Assembly (NCBI RefSeq): GCF_020907985.1
Contig: NZ_JAJJPA010000024.1
Coordinates: 40,364-104,363 of the forward strand
DNA: 64,000 bases
Source: Kitasatospora humi
Lineage (GTDB): Bacteria; Actinomycetota; Actinomycetes; Streptomycetales; Streptomycetaceae
Direction: 5' to 3'
Shown: positions 8,806 through 16,782 of the stretch, piece after piece
Numbering within the stretch: position 1 is the stretch's first letter
Layout: each line of letters starts with the position of its first letter
Translations under genes and position numbers: made by a program
The notes under the pieces: model-generated
Told to the model about the DNA's origin: nothing
What the model saw: the letters and a program-made list of their open reading frames with translations, nothing else
Databases searched by the model: none

Positions 8806-8811
8806 GATGCG

Positions 8812-9204
8812 TCACTGGTCGGTGTAGCTGAGGTCTCCCACCGTCCAGCTGCTGACTTCGGCGATGGCGATGCGGTACATGCCTCCGGTGTGCGGCAGCC
8901 CGTAGCTGCCTTGCAGGATGCGGGCGACGTGCAGGTGCAGGTGCGTCGGCCGGGCGGGGTGCGAGGTGTCATCGCCGGTCTGGCCGGCGCCGTGACCGGC
9001 GGGGTTCGAGAACAGTGCGGCGAAGGGCTTCAGGTGCTCGGAGGCCGAAAGGACTTCGGCGACCCGCTCGTGCCACAGGCTCTGCGGCGCCAGGCGTCCG
9101 GTGATGACCGCGCCCGGAACGACCACGGTCAGGGGCATCTGGTTGCTGTGCTCGGACTCCACCATCGCGGCGATCTCGACGAGCAGCGCATCAGGGTTCG
9201 ACAT
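8812..9204 (-). CDS. Small conserved protein, possibly GvpU-like
   Basis: A 130-residue soluble protein. The ATG at 9204 follows GGGGG and avoids an unlikely Pro/Arg-rich extension. The core has a hydrophobic strand-turn-strand (TVVVPGAVITGRL), a helix with HERVAEVLSASEH, and a C-terminal HLHLHVARILQGSYGLPHTGG stretch. The strand-turn pattern is reminiscent of gas-vesicle accessory GvpU proteins, but no gas-vesicle genes are nearby, so this is tentative. It lies just outside the RiPP cluster in the relic-rich accessory region. Confidence 0.5.
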   Translation of the reverse strand: MSNPDALLVEIAAMVESEHSNQMPLTVVVPGAVITGRLAPQSLWHERVAEVLSASEHLKPFAALFSNPAGHGAGQTGDDTSHPARPTHLHLHVARILQGSYGLPHTGGMYRIAIAEVSSWTVGDLSYTDQ

Positions 9205-10163
9205 GCCCCCAGAGGATAGTTCGGGCCGTGGCCCGCGCGCACGACCGCCCTCGAACGACTCCGGCTGCGGCTGGTGGTCCGCCGACTCCGGCGGGCCGCG
9301 CCGACTCCTCAGCGGTGATCCGGGGAGTGGGAAAATGTGAGACGGCCGAGAGAGATATGTGGCGGCGGGCATGGCCGCCTCCCACCGGAGCGACGGGGGC
9401 GGGAACGGTCCTCGACGCGTGAGCGGTGGCTTCTTCGGCGCACTGCTTGCCGCGCGGGCGCATCAGCGCATCAGCGCATCAGCGCCAGGTGACGCCCTGT
9501 CGCCGCATCCGCACACCGCCGGTCCGGACGCCCGGGAACATCAGTGCCGCGCCGCCATGCGAAAACCTACTCCGGCGAGAGTAGACATTGCCCGGCAGCC
9601 TGTGTAATGTTCCTGATGTTGGAACAGCAGGACAGCAGGACGGGCAGACATGAACTGCCCGAGCAGTACAGCAGTGACGTATGAGGCGTGCAGGTCGTCA
9701 GTCCGCGGGGCCCGGTCGTGCAAAAGGGGTCCGGCGGGGGCGGTGACCTGCCAGGCGCGTCGGGCCCGGCAGTGCGTGGGGTCCGAGGCGGTGGCGGTCA
9801 GGCACGTGCAGGAACGCAGTACCGGCAGCACCCGGGAAGTCGAACACCCAGCAGTACCAGCAGTTCGCACCACGCAGTACCAGCAGGACGGGTGTCGCCA
9901 GCAGTTCGCAACACCAGCAGTACCGGCAGTACCGGCAGTACCGGCAGTATGCACAACAGAGGAGAAGGGAAGGGTTCACCCAGCCGGATCGCCCGCCCTG
10001 GCGCGCATCCACCGCCAGGCGGTCACCGCAGTACCCATCGTCATGGAACGTCATGGAAGAGGTGGTTCTCGGTCACGCATACGCGATCCCCGCATCCCGC
10101 CCCTCCCCCGGGCGGTGCGGACACTACAGCTCGGCCCGACGGTCGACAGCGGTAGTGCAGTAG
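9205..10163. other. ~960-bp gene-poor stretch with GCAGTACC repeats
   Basis: I see no convincing gene. Open frames here are antisense or low-complexity. From about 9820 to 9950 the motif (G)CAGTACC / CAGTTCG recurs irregularly. At 9917-9950 it becomes a 9-bp tandem repeat (GCAGTACCG) of about 3.7 copies. The region precedes the leader of the MerR-type gene and may include its promoter. Confidence 0.6.
9917..9950. repeat. 9-bp tandem repeat GCAGTACCG
   Basis: Units at 9917, 9926 and 9935 are identical; a fourth starts at 9944 and is truncated. Looser single copies of GCAGTACC and CAGTTCG lie in the 100 bp upstream. Confidence 0.9.
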
Positions 10164-10190
10164 ATGGTGAAAGTGAATCCGTACACCCCT

Positions 10191-10219
10191 GGGCCCCGGC
10201 GCACATCGCGCCGGGGCCC
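10191..10219 (+). promoter_or_regulatory. Leader stem-loop upstream of MerR-type gene
   Basis: GGGCCCCGGCGC (10191-10202) pairs perfectly with GCGCCGGGGCCC (10208-10219) around a 5-nt loop. It is only 15 bp upstream of the AGGAAGG ribosome site of the MerR-type gene, so it should form in the mRNA leader. It could act as an attenuator, a translation control element or an RNA-stabilising cap. A short frame starting at 10164 overlaps it. Confidence 0.6.
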
Positions 10220-10243
10220 TCGACCCGTTTCGCAGGAAGGACG

Positions 10244-10603
10244 GTGCCGGTGGAACAGGCCACCCACGCCACAGACCCGAAGAAGGCGGACCCCGTGAGC
10301 GCAGAGAGCAAGTTCGACGACGACGACTACCCCGCCTACACCATGGGCCGGGCCGCGGAGATCCTGGGCACGACGCCGGGCTTCCTCCGCAGCCTCGACG
10401 AGGCGAAGCTCATCACCCCGCAGCGCTCCGCCGGCGGCCACCGCCGCTACTCGCGCTACCAGCTGCGCATCGCCGCCCGCGCCCGCGAGATCGTCGACCA
10501 GGGCACCCCCCTCGACGCGGCATGCCGCATCATCATCCTCGAAGACCAGCTCGAAGAGGCCCTGCGCATCAACGCCGAACTCCGCCGCGGCCACCCCAGC
10601 TAG
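10244..10603 (+). CDS. Small MerR-family transcriptional regulator
   Basis: A 119-residue DNA-binding protein. The winged-helix MerR core runs from about residue 27: YTMGRAAEILGTTPGFLRSL, then the wing SAGGHRRYSRYQL, then a short dimerisation helix (LEDQLEEALRINAELR). There is no ligand-binding domain, which fits the small MerR-like developmental or stress regulators common in Streptomyces. GTG at 10244 is chosen for AGGAAGG 5 nt upstream; GTG at 10295 is an alternative. A strong 12-bp stem-loop sits in its leader. Confidence 0.85.
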   Translation: MPVEQATHATDPKKADPVSAESKFDDDDYPAYTMGRAAEILGTTPGFLRSLDEAKLITPQRSAGGHRRYSRYQLRIAARAREIVDQGTPLDAACRIIILEDQLEEALRINAELRRGHPS

Positions 10604-10661
10604 CGCCGCGCCCACCGCCCCGCGCAGGAGCGTGGAGATCGAATCCCCGCACCTGGAAATG

Positions 10662-10722
10662 CCGGCGGCAGCCACCGCGGTCGGCGCGGCATCGTGCGGC
10701 GGGTGGGACCGCACGTCTGACG
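10662..10722 (+). pseudogene. Duplicate of the MFS gene 3' end
   Basis: About 60 bp matching 8508-8566 (last codons and stop of the MFS gene) at over 90 percent identity by eye, including GTGCGGCGGGTGGGACC and GACGTCTGA-type ends. One base is missing in the middle, so it is out of frame. Similarity stops at the stop codon on one side. Confidence 0.8.
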
Positions 10723-10870
10723 CCTTGTCGACCCGCTGCCATCGAGGAACGCCAGGCCGGCGGCGCAGCCCGTCGTACGGGCCGGCGAAGCCGTTCCGGT
10801 CGGCGAAGCGACGCCCGGCCGGCAAGGCTCGTCCCGCCCGCGAAGCCCCTGCTGTCCGTGGAGCGCGCCG

Positions 10871-10948
10871 TCAGCGCAGCGCCGGGTGGTCCGCCACCAC
10901 CGTGCACGAGCCGGGAGCGATCTCGGTGCGCCCGGGTTCTGCACCCAA
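10871..10948 (-). pseudogene. 3'-end fragment of a pth2-type peptidyl-tRNA hydrolase gene
   Basis: On the minus strand this reads GRTEIAPGSCTVVADHPALR and then stop. To my knowledge this is the usual C-terminus of actinomycete Pth2-family proteins. The intact gene at 21206-21928 matches it up to TEIAPG and then diverges. Upstream codons in the same frame no longer match the family, so this is a tail fragment only. Confidence 0.65.
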
Positions 10949-11181
10949 GCCGCACCGGCCGCGATCCTCCAGGCCGAGTTGGTCGCACGAGAGACCAAGG
11001 ACCTCACGAGCGTCTGCCCCGTTGGCAACTACCTCTGGCGCATCTTCAAGCCGTGGACGCGGTGCCTGGACGACCCGGGCTGAGCTGTCCCTGGACCGAA
11101 TCGCGCGTGCCAGCAGTTCGGCCGCGCCGACTTCGACCTCCTCCGCCTGCGCGTCCTCCACGCCGTATGAACCCGCTGGTG

Positions 11182-11310
11182 ATGGCGGCATGGACGGTCA
11201 CGCGGAGCGGGTGGACGGTGAGGGCGTTGACCGCGACGCCGGCGGCATGGTGGAGCCAGAGGTTTGGAGGAGATCGTCAGCCACAACCATTCATGATCGC
11301 GGTTCCGGAC
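11182..11310. repeat. Direct repeat, left copy (partner 18814-18927)
   Basis: Shares a stretch of about 110 bp with 18814-18927 in the same orientation, roughly 75-80 percent identical by eye. It includes GGAGATCGTCAGCCAC versus GGGGATCGTCAGCCAC followed by TTC(A/G)TGATCGC. This copy has an extra ~21 bp from a local duplication of TGGACGGT. The pair brackets the RiPP cluster. Confidence 0.7.
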
Positions 11311-11543
11311 ACGCTCCGTGGCTCCGGCACTGAAAGTGAGTCAGAACCAGTTCTGCGAGAGCATTGACACAGGTGAAAGCGACCCGGCCGTTCGCGCCGG
11401 CACACCGGCCGCGCCACCACCTTGGTGTCCTCCGATGGCAGTGCCGCCATTCCGCGGCGATAACTCAGTCGACGGCGGCGTCCTCGCCGGAGGTATCTTC
11501 GGGTTCCGACATACGCCAAGACGTGAGGTGGGTGCGACTGCAC

Positions 11544-12086
11544 ATGCCAGATGCTGAAGTCCCGTACGCGGCCTACCAGCCTGCGCCGGTTTCCCACTTA
11601 CCTCCTGTCGTGGCGGAGCTGTCCGAAGCATCCGCCGGTGATATCGATCAGCTGGCTGCCCTTCAGACGGAGGTGCGGGGAGGAGGGGTTGCACAGTGGG
11701 CCGAGCGGATCGGCCGGGCGGTCGGCGCCGAGCGGAGCGTTGTGGTGGTCGCACGGGTGGACGGGGAGATCACCGGGTACGCCAACGTGACCTTCCTACC
11801 CGAGCATCCGGGTGACGGGGCGCCGGATGGGTACTACCTCTCCGGAGTGACGGTGTCGCCTCGGTGGCGGCGGCAAGGGGTTGGACGGGCCCTCACCCGG
11901 TGGCGAATGGCCTGGGTGTGGGCGCGGGATCCATCGGTGTGGTGTTTCGTATCCGCTCGGAACCGCGCGTCCCTCGACCTGCACACCGCCCTCGGATTCG
12001 TCGAGGTGCGGCGCGCCCCTGTGTTGCAGGGGGTGTCCTTCGAGGGTGGCTCGGGTGCGCTGCTGCGTGCTCAGCGGCCGATCTGA
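11544..12086 (+). CDS. GNAT-family N-acetyltransferase at the edge of the RiPP cluster
   Basis: A 180-residue acetyl-CoA-dependent acetyltransferase. The acetyl-CoA loop is RWRRQGVGRAL, preceded by the strand YYLSGVTVSP and followed by SARNRASLDLHTALGF, the typical C-terminal GNAT motif. The ATG at 11544 lies 11 nt after GAGGTGGG; GTG at 11532 is an alternative. It is convergent with the last RiPP gene and overlaps its 3' end by 16 bp. It could acetylate the peptide product or give self-resistance, but a role in the cluster rests only on position. Confidence 0.75.
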   Translation: MPDAEVPYAAYQPAPVSHLPPVVAELSEASAGDIDQLAALQTEVRGGGVAQWAERIGRAVGAERSVVVVARVDGEITGYANVTFLPEHPGDGAPDGYYLSGVTVSPRWRRQGVGRALTRWRMAWVWARDPSVWCFVSARNRASLDLHTALGFVEVRRAPVLQGVSFEGGSGALLRAQRPI

Positions 12087-12673
12087 CCGTTGATGCGGTC
12101 GAGCAGCTCCGGCAGGGGTGCGCACTGCCAGTCCTGCTCTACTGGGCCGAGGTCGCGGCCGGTGGCGCGGGCCAGGTTGATCTCGGCGGATTCGTGCAGC
12201 CAGTCGAGGCGGGCGATCAGGCCGTCGCCGCCTGCGGTTAATGTGATGGTTCGTCCGACCACGAGTCGATCGCTGGAAAGGAACGGGGCGCCCTCGGCCA
12301 AGTGGCCGATTACTGCCTTCACCATGGCGAAGGACCTGCGCGGGCTCACCAGCCGCGACGATGCGCGGGGCGGGACGATCAGGGTCCAGCGGTTGCGCTC
12401 CACGGCTCCCACGGGGAGAGGACTGTCCGAGAGAAGGTCTTCCGTGTTCCAGGATTCCCGCAGCCAGATGGTCAGGGGCATCTGCGACAGGCATTCCTCG
12501 ATCCGGCTGCGGTCCAGGTAGCCGCCGAGGCGAGGGTCCTTGAACCGCAACTCGGAGAATTCATCCGTCACATCGAGCTCGTCCTGGCGGACGCGGAACG
12601 TGCCTTCCGGGTGGGGCACACTCAGCAGCCGGTGGACGACGGTGTCGAACGAAGTGTTCGTCGCAATCGCCAT
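12071..12673 (-). CDS. Hypothetical protein, last gene of the RiPP operon
   Basis: A 200-residue soluble protein with no family I recognise. It lacks a signal peptide and membrane helices. Notable segments are a central strand-rich part (RTITLTAGGDGLIARLDW) and QMPLTIWLRESW around residue 69, which loosely resembles QMPLTVVVPG in the protein at 8812-9204. It starts 3 bp after the hydroxylase stop on the same strand, so it should be co-transcribed and may assist modification or immunity. Its 3' end overlaps the convergent GNAT gene. Confidence 0.6.
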   Translation of the reverse strand: MAIATNTSFDTVVHRLLSVPHPEGTFRVRQDELDVTDEFSELRFKDPRLGGYLDRSRIEECLSQMPLTIWLRESWNTEDLLSDSPLPVGAVERNRWTLIVPPRASSRLVSPRRSFAMVKAVIGHLAEGAPFLSSDRLVVGRTITLTAGGDGLIARLDWLHESAEINLARATGRDLGPVEQDWQCAPLPELLDRINGQIGR

Positions 12674-12675
12674 GG

Positions 12676-13410
12676 TCAGATCCCCAGTCGGTGGACGGCT
12701 TGGGCCAGCACGGCCTCCGGGTCCGTTTGCTCACCGACGAGGAGTTCGGCGGCGAGGGCGGACGGATGCGGTCTGGCGATGGTGAAGGTGAGATGGACGG
12801 AACGGCCCGATGCGGTGCGGGCACAGTGCGGCCACCCGTGCGGTAGGTAGAGCAGATCCCCGGGGGACAGGACGAAGTCGATGTGCTCCCCCTGCGGATC
12901 GGATTCGAGACCTGCGTTGGGATCGGCCGCGCCGGAGGGACGGACGATATTCCATGCCTTGTGCCCTTCGAGCTGGATGACCACGACATGGGAGGCGTCC
13001 CGGTGGAAGCTCAGCCCACGCGACTCGGCAGGTGTGATGAAGCCGTAGGCGGTCGTTACCAACCCGAAGTGGGCCTGCAGCTCGTGGACTTCGGCCCGGA
13101 TGGCGTCGTCGAAGTCCTCAAGACGCTGGTACTTCATCGTGTAGCCGTCAGCTACCAGCTGCGCAACACGCTCGGTGTCGATTCCACGCTGCCGGTAGCC
13201 AGGGATGTCGGTACTGAAGTCCTTGACCGCGGGCTGGAGGCTGGACTTGACCAGGGTGAGGTAAGGCCAGTGCATGCCGGAGGCGCCGGCCAGCCGTAGC
13301 AGCCACTCGGCATCGAGCCGCTCGGGTGGCAGGCCACCTGACCCGATCCAGTGACGCTCGTTCCAGCACTGCGAGATGTGCCCCAGCACGGCGGGGGAGA
13401 GCATAGACAT
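12676..13410 (-). CDS. JmjC/cupin-type Fe(II)/2-oxoglutarate hydroxylase
   Basis: A 244-residue dioxygenase of the RoxA/cupin-4 group, which uses iron, oxygen and 2-oxoglutarate to hydroxylate side chains of peptides or proteins. The metal ligands are visible as SFHRDASH (His136, Asp138) and LYLPHGWPHC (His195). The strand VVIQLEGHKAW between them and SVHLTF after them are typical of the fold. Placed in a RiPP operon downstream of the maturation genes, the likely substrate is the 43-residue precursor. It follows the MFS gene by about 4 bp. Confidence 0.82.
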   Translation of the reverse strand: MSMLSPAVLGHISQCWNERHWIGSGGLPPERLDAEWLLRLAGASGMHWPYLTLVKSSLQPAVKDFSTDIPGYRQRGIDTERVAQLVADGYTMKYQRLEDFDDAIRAEVHELQAHFGLVTTAYGFITPAESRGLSFHRDASHVVVIQLEGHKAWNIVRPSGAADPNAGLESDPQGEHIDFVLSPGDLLYLPHGWPHCARTASGRSVHLTFTIARPHPSALAAELLVGEQTDPEAVLAQAVHRLGI

Positions 13411-13414
13411 CGCG

Positions 13415-14674
13415 TCACGTCCTTGCCGGGACAGTGTCGGGAGTGGAGTCGTCGGCGGGTTCGGCGGCCTTGCCGAGCTTGCGGACCTGCCAGAGGAAGC
13501 CGGCCAGTACCGCGCCGCTCAGCGCTGCGGCTGCAAGAGAGCTGCTGCGGACCCCGGCTGCGGTGGCCAGCAGGCCACTGGCGACGGCGCCCAGCGGCAT
13601 GCCGGCCACCGAGAGGGTCCGGAAGAGTGCCATGGTGCGTCCGATGACCTCCTGCGGTGCGGAAGTCATGAGGAGCGTCGACGAGGGCACGTTCCACAGG
13701 CCGGCAGCCAGGCCCAGGAGCGCCGCTCCGGCCACGAGGAACGCCGGCGACTGGGCTGTGCAGATGAGCAGGAATCCGGGGAGCTTGAGGCCGATCGCGA
13801 CCCCGGACACCCGTGCGTGCGGAACCTTCCGGGCTGCCAGGCGCCCTGCGACGAGATTGCCGATCACCATGCAGGCTGCGGTGGCACCGGTCAGGATTCC
13901 GAACGCTGCCGGCCGCATTCCCAGTTCACGGATCGCCAGAATCGGGAGGACCGCGCTGCTCAGACCGTTGCAGAAGTTGTTGACGCTGACGCAGACGAGA
14001 AGGAGCTGAAGCAGTCCCTGCTTGCGTACACTCGCCAGCCCCTCCCTGATGTCGCCGACCAGGGAGCGAGACTTCTTGCGGGCCTGCTGGCCCGCAGATC
14101 GCCGATCGGCGTCCGCGGGCAACGCTCGGACCCAGCTGGCAGCTGCGCCGAAGGTCACGACATTCAACAGGAACGGCAGCGCCGACGAAAGGGAGGCGAG
14201 CCAGCTACCGAGCGGTGCTGCGGCGATGCCGGCGGTGGATTGGGAGGCACTGAGCCGAGCGTTGGCCTGGCCCAGGTCCTCCTTGGCGACCGTCGACGGC
14301 AGCAGACTGTTGAAGCAGCCGTCCGAGACCGTTTGCAGGCTCGTGAGCAGGAACGCGAACACGATCAGCGTGCCGACCGACAGCCACCCGGCTAGGGCGA
14401 GACCGGTCATCAGCGCGGCAAGCGCGCAGCGGATGCTGTCCGCGGTAAGGAACGCACGGCGTTTGTCCCAGCGGTCGATCAGGGCCCCAGCTGGTATGCC
14501 GAAGAGAAGCCAGGGGGCGAAGGACATGGCGGAGACCAGCGAGAGGACAGCGGGGCTGCCGGTCAACTCGGCAGCTAGGACAGCGAGGGCCGATGTGCGG
14601 GCGGCATCGCCCAGCCGGGTGCCGATGGCCGCGGCGTACAGCTTCTCGAAGGACGGACCGTAGGTTCGGATCAC
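13415..14674 (-). CDS. MFS transporter, probable RiPP exporter
   Basis: A 419-residue membrane protein with about 12 predicted helices. An MFS-type loop between helices 2 and 3 reads GALIDRWDKRR, and a long basic cytoplasmic loop (PADADRRSAGQQARKKSR) splits the halves. It resembles MFS pumps of the enterobactin-exporter type. The GTG at 14674 overlaps the TfuA stop (GTGA), so it is translationally coupled to the modification genes. No protease or ABC exporter is in the cluster, so this is the best candidate for product export or self-protection. Confidence 0.82.
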   Translation of the reverse strand: MIRTYGPSFEKLYAAAIGTRLGDAARTSALAVLAAELTGSPAVLSLVSAMSFAPWLLFGIPAGALIDRWDKRRAFLTADSIRCALAALMTGLALAGWLSVGTLIVFAFLLTSLQTVSDGCFNSLLPSTVAKEDLGQANARLSASQSTAGIAAAPLGSWLASLSSALPFLLNVVTFGAAASWVRALPADADRRSAGQQARKKSRSLVGDIREGLASVRKQGLLQLLLVCVSVNNFCNGLSSAVLPILAIRELGMRPAAFGILTGATAACMVIGNLVAGRLAARKVPHARVSGVAIGLKLPGFLLICTAQSPAFLVAGAALLGLAAGLWNVPSSTLLMTSAPQEVIGRTMALFRTLSVAGMPLGAVASGLLATAAGVRSSSLAAAALSGAVLAGFLWQVRKLGKAAEPADDSTPDTVPART

Positions 14675-15480
14675 AGGGCCGAGCCTTTCGGCAACAATGC
14701 GGCCAAGGACGCGGGCACGGGTACGACCTCGCCGGAGTTGGTGCGGGGGGCCAGACCCAGCACCACATCGCGAAGGGCGGATTCGGCATCGCGTCGCTTG
14801 GCGTCCCACCGGTGGTGCTGGGCAGGGGCCAGGTAAGCGAGTGTCATCTCCAGCGCGCTGGTCTCGCCCCCTCGGCGATCGAAGCACTCGCGCGCCAGAT
14901 GGCGCAGCGCCGAGTAGCTGCGGTCACCAAAATAGAGTTGGCGGGAACGGCGCCCGAACTCATGGCACTGCTCCTGTGGGAGGCCTTCGGCTACCAGCAA
15001 CTCACAGAGCAGGTCCACGTTGACGGTGGGCGCGGTCAGGCCCCGGTAGGTGTCGTCGTGCAACAGCGCCACGTTCTCATCGGCGGTCCGCGACCCGGTC
15101 AGGTACGCGGTGAAGATCTCGCCCAGGCCTGTCATCCCCCACGGCCGGGCCTCCACCGCGCGCAGGGCGCCCATGCTGGCGCAGCCGTAGAGCCGTACTC
15201 CCCTGTGCAGGACTTCCTGTATCTCGGTGAGACTGACCGCTTGTCCTGCACCGAAGTAGCCGTCTATGAGCAGTATCACGGCCGGCGACCCCCCGGCGTC
15301 AAGCGCGGCGATCAGGTCACCGTCCTTGACCGGAGGCAGCAGGAGGTGGGCGGCATACTCGAACAGCGGGGAGTCCACCAGGCTCGGGCCGGCGAACACG
15401 ACAAGCTGGCTCTTGTCGATCCGTCGCAGCGCCTCGTAGACGGACGGGTCATCGACCGCGGGCGCACCTGCCGTGATCAA
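14671..15480 (-). CDS. TfuA-like protein, partner of YcaO in thioamidation
   Basis: A 269-residue protein of the TfuA family, which works with YcaO enzymes to put sulfur into peptide backbones (thioamides), as in thioviridamide-type RiPPs and methyl-coenzyme M reductase. Diagnostic stretches are VVFAGPSL near the start, LLIDGYFGAGQAVSLTEIQ, and the family hallmark RGVRLYGCASMGALRAVEA. The start is a TTG whose last bases form the YcaO stop (TTGA), giving strong coupling. The C-terminal third is helical and less conserved. Confidence 0.85.
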   Translation of the reverse strand: MITAGAPAVDDPSVYEALRRIDKSQLVVFAGPSLVDSPLFEYAAHLLLPPVKDGDLIAALDAGGSPAVILLIDGYFGAGQAVSLTEIQEVLHRGVRLYGCASMGALRAVEARPWGMTGLGEIFTAYLTGSRTADENVALLHDDTYRGLTAPTVNVDLLCELLVAEGLPQEQCHEFGRRSRQLYFGDRSYSALRHLARECFDRRGGETSALEMTLAYLAPAQHHRWDAKRRDAESALRDVVLGLAPRTNSGEVVPVPASLAALLPKGSAL

Positions 15481-16772
15481 CGTCCCCCCTTGGCCTGCTT
15501 GTAGAAGCGGCTGCCGATCCGAGACGGCTCATTGGCCGCGAACTCCAGGCCGGGCACGACGACCTTGACCACCCGAGGCGGCACCTGCTCGGTATCACGG
15601 GCATCAGGCAGCGTCAGATCGGCCACCAGGACACGCCGAAGTCCCGCTGCGACCAACGACCGGCACACTGTCGCGAGATCGGCCTCCAGATCGTTTGCCG
15701 AGCCGTTCGGAATCTGGTCGAAGTCGACTGCCTGCCAGCCCAGAGCCCAGCGGGCCGCGCGTTCATGGGCCGCGTCATAAGTTTCAGTCCGGCGGTCACC
15801 GTAGCGCGAGCTGAAGTCCTCCCGAGCGCCGGAGATCACGCTCAGCCGAGACTGCGCCAGTTCAGTGAGCGCCCGGGAGACGCCGATCACCGGATCCAGA
15901 TGGCAGCCCGCGCCGGCATTGACCAGCATCGGGTTCTCGGCCAGCCGGTCGTCCCCGAGCGCAAAAAAGCTGGTGACCTCAAGAGAGGAACGGAACGCGA
16001 AGAGCGACATGGAGATCCCGTTGTCGTCGAACCCCCGCGCGAGCCGCTGAAGCTCGGGCGGCAGCGTCTCTAGGCGCACCTGGGAGCCCAGCCGAAGAAC
16101 CTCGCCGAAGGCACGGCCGTCCCGCTCGATCAATTCGTAGAGCGCGTGAAGGGTCGCCTCGCTGAGGCAATTGCCAGAGGCGAGACCGTCCGAGTGGCTG
16201 GCGAATAGCCGGGCCCCGTGTGCGGCATACGGTGAGAACACCGCATCGGCGGGGATCCACACGACTGCATGGCTCACTAGATCCCGGGTGGGGATCCATT
16301 CCAAGGCGGAGTCTGGATCCCAAGTGGTACGAGTGTCCAGGACGAGTTCCCGGGGGTCCAGGACCTCCGGAAGACTCTCCTCGGCCTGCTTCAACGTCAG
16401 GAACGGGCCGTGCCGGCCGTGCTGCTCACCGCAGTACCGCTCGTAGGCTTCCATCAGCGCCGACGCCAGTGCGGCCTCCCGGGAGCGTCCCTTGCCGCAG
16501 GTGACGCTGAGGTTTCCGGGTGCGGCCGTGGTCCGATAGGTGTTGAAGACCGGCAGACCCAGCCGGTCGAGACCGGTGACGTCCGCGACACGGGAGACCC
16601 CGGCTGCGGCGCGTAGCTCCCAGACGGTCTCGATGGTGTCCGTCAGCGGCAGATGCCGACCGCTGACGGCATAGAGCTCCTTATCGCAGTGCGGTGCCGT
16701 GTCAGTCAGCACGGTCTCCGCGGCCGGAACAAGCCGATCGAGGGCCTCTGGTGAAGACATGGATGTGGTCAA
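15477..16772 (-). CDS. YcaO-domain cyclodehydratase / thioamide synthetase
   Basis: An ATP-dependent peptide backbone-activating enzyme of 431 residues. YcaO features include GKGRSREAALASALMEAYER with the Mg-ATP-binding glutamates, YCGE after it, GLASGNCLSEATLHALYELIERD, and a proline-containing C-terminal part. It is encoded beside TfuA, so backbone thioamidation is more likely than azoline formation. The TTG at 16772 is preferred: TGAGGAAACCAAG lies just before it and overlaps the stop of the SPASM gene. ATG at 16760 is an alternative. Confidence 0.87.
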   Translation of the reverse strand: MTTSMSSPEALDRLVPAAETVLTDTAPHCDKELYAVSGRHLPLTDTIETVWELRAAAGVSRVADVTGLDRLGLPVFNTYRTTAAPGNLSVTCGKGRSREAALASALMEAYERYCGEQHGRHGPFLTLKQAEESLPEVLDPRELVLDTRTTWDPDSALEWIPTRDLVSHAVVWIPADAVFSPYAAHGARLFASHSDGLASGNCLSEATLHALYELIERDGRAFGEVLRLGSQVRLETLPPELQRLARGFDDNGISMSLFAFRSSLEVTSFFALGDDRLAENPMLVNAGAGCHLDPVIGVSRALTELAQSRLSVISGAREDFSSRYGDRRTETYDAAHERAARWALGWQAVDFDQIPNGSANDLEADLATVCRSLVAAGLRRVLVADLTLPDARDTEQVPPRVVKVVVPGLEFAANEPSRIGSRFYKQAKGGR

Positions 16773-16782
16773 CTTGGTTTCC

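Larger units (their letters stand above)
10604..11543. other. Relic-rich stretch without intact genes
   Basis: About 940 bp holding gene fragments rather than genes: a copy of the MFS 3' end (10662-10722), a pth2 3'-end fragment (10871-10948), and one arm of a direct repeat (11182-11310) whose partner lies at 18814-18927. I see no RNA gene or intact frame I would call. Confidence 0.65.

Noticed and set aside
9541..10054. Cys/Tyr-rich minus-strand frames over the CAGTACC repeats
   Set aside because: The Cys-Arg-Tyr repeats are just the 9-bp DNA repeat translated; no ribosome site and no precursor-like neighbours.
10638..10660. GATCGAATCCCCGC resembling a tRNA T-arm
   Set aside because: I could not find the acceptor, D or anticodon arms; probably chance.
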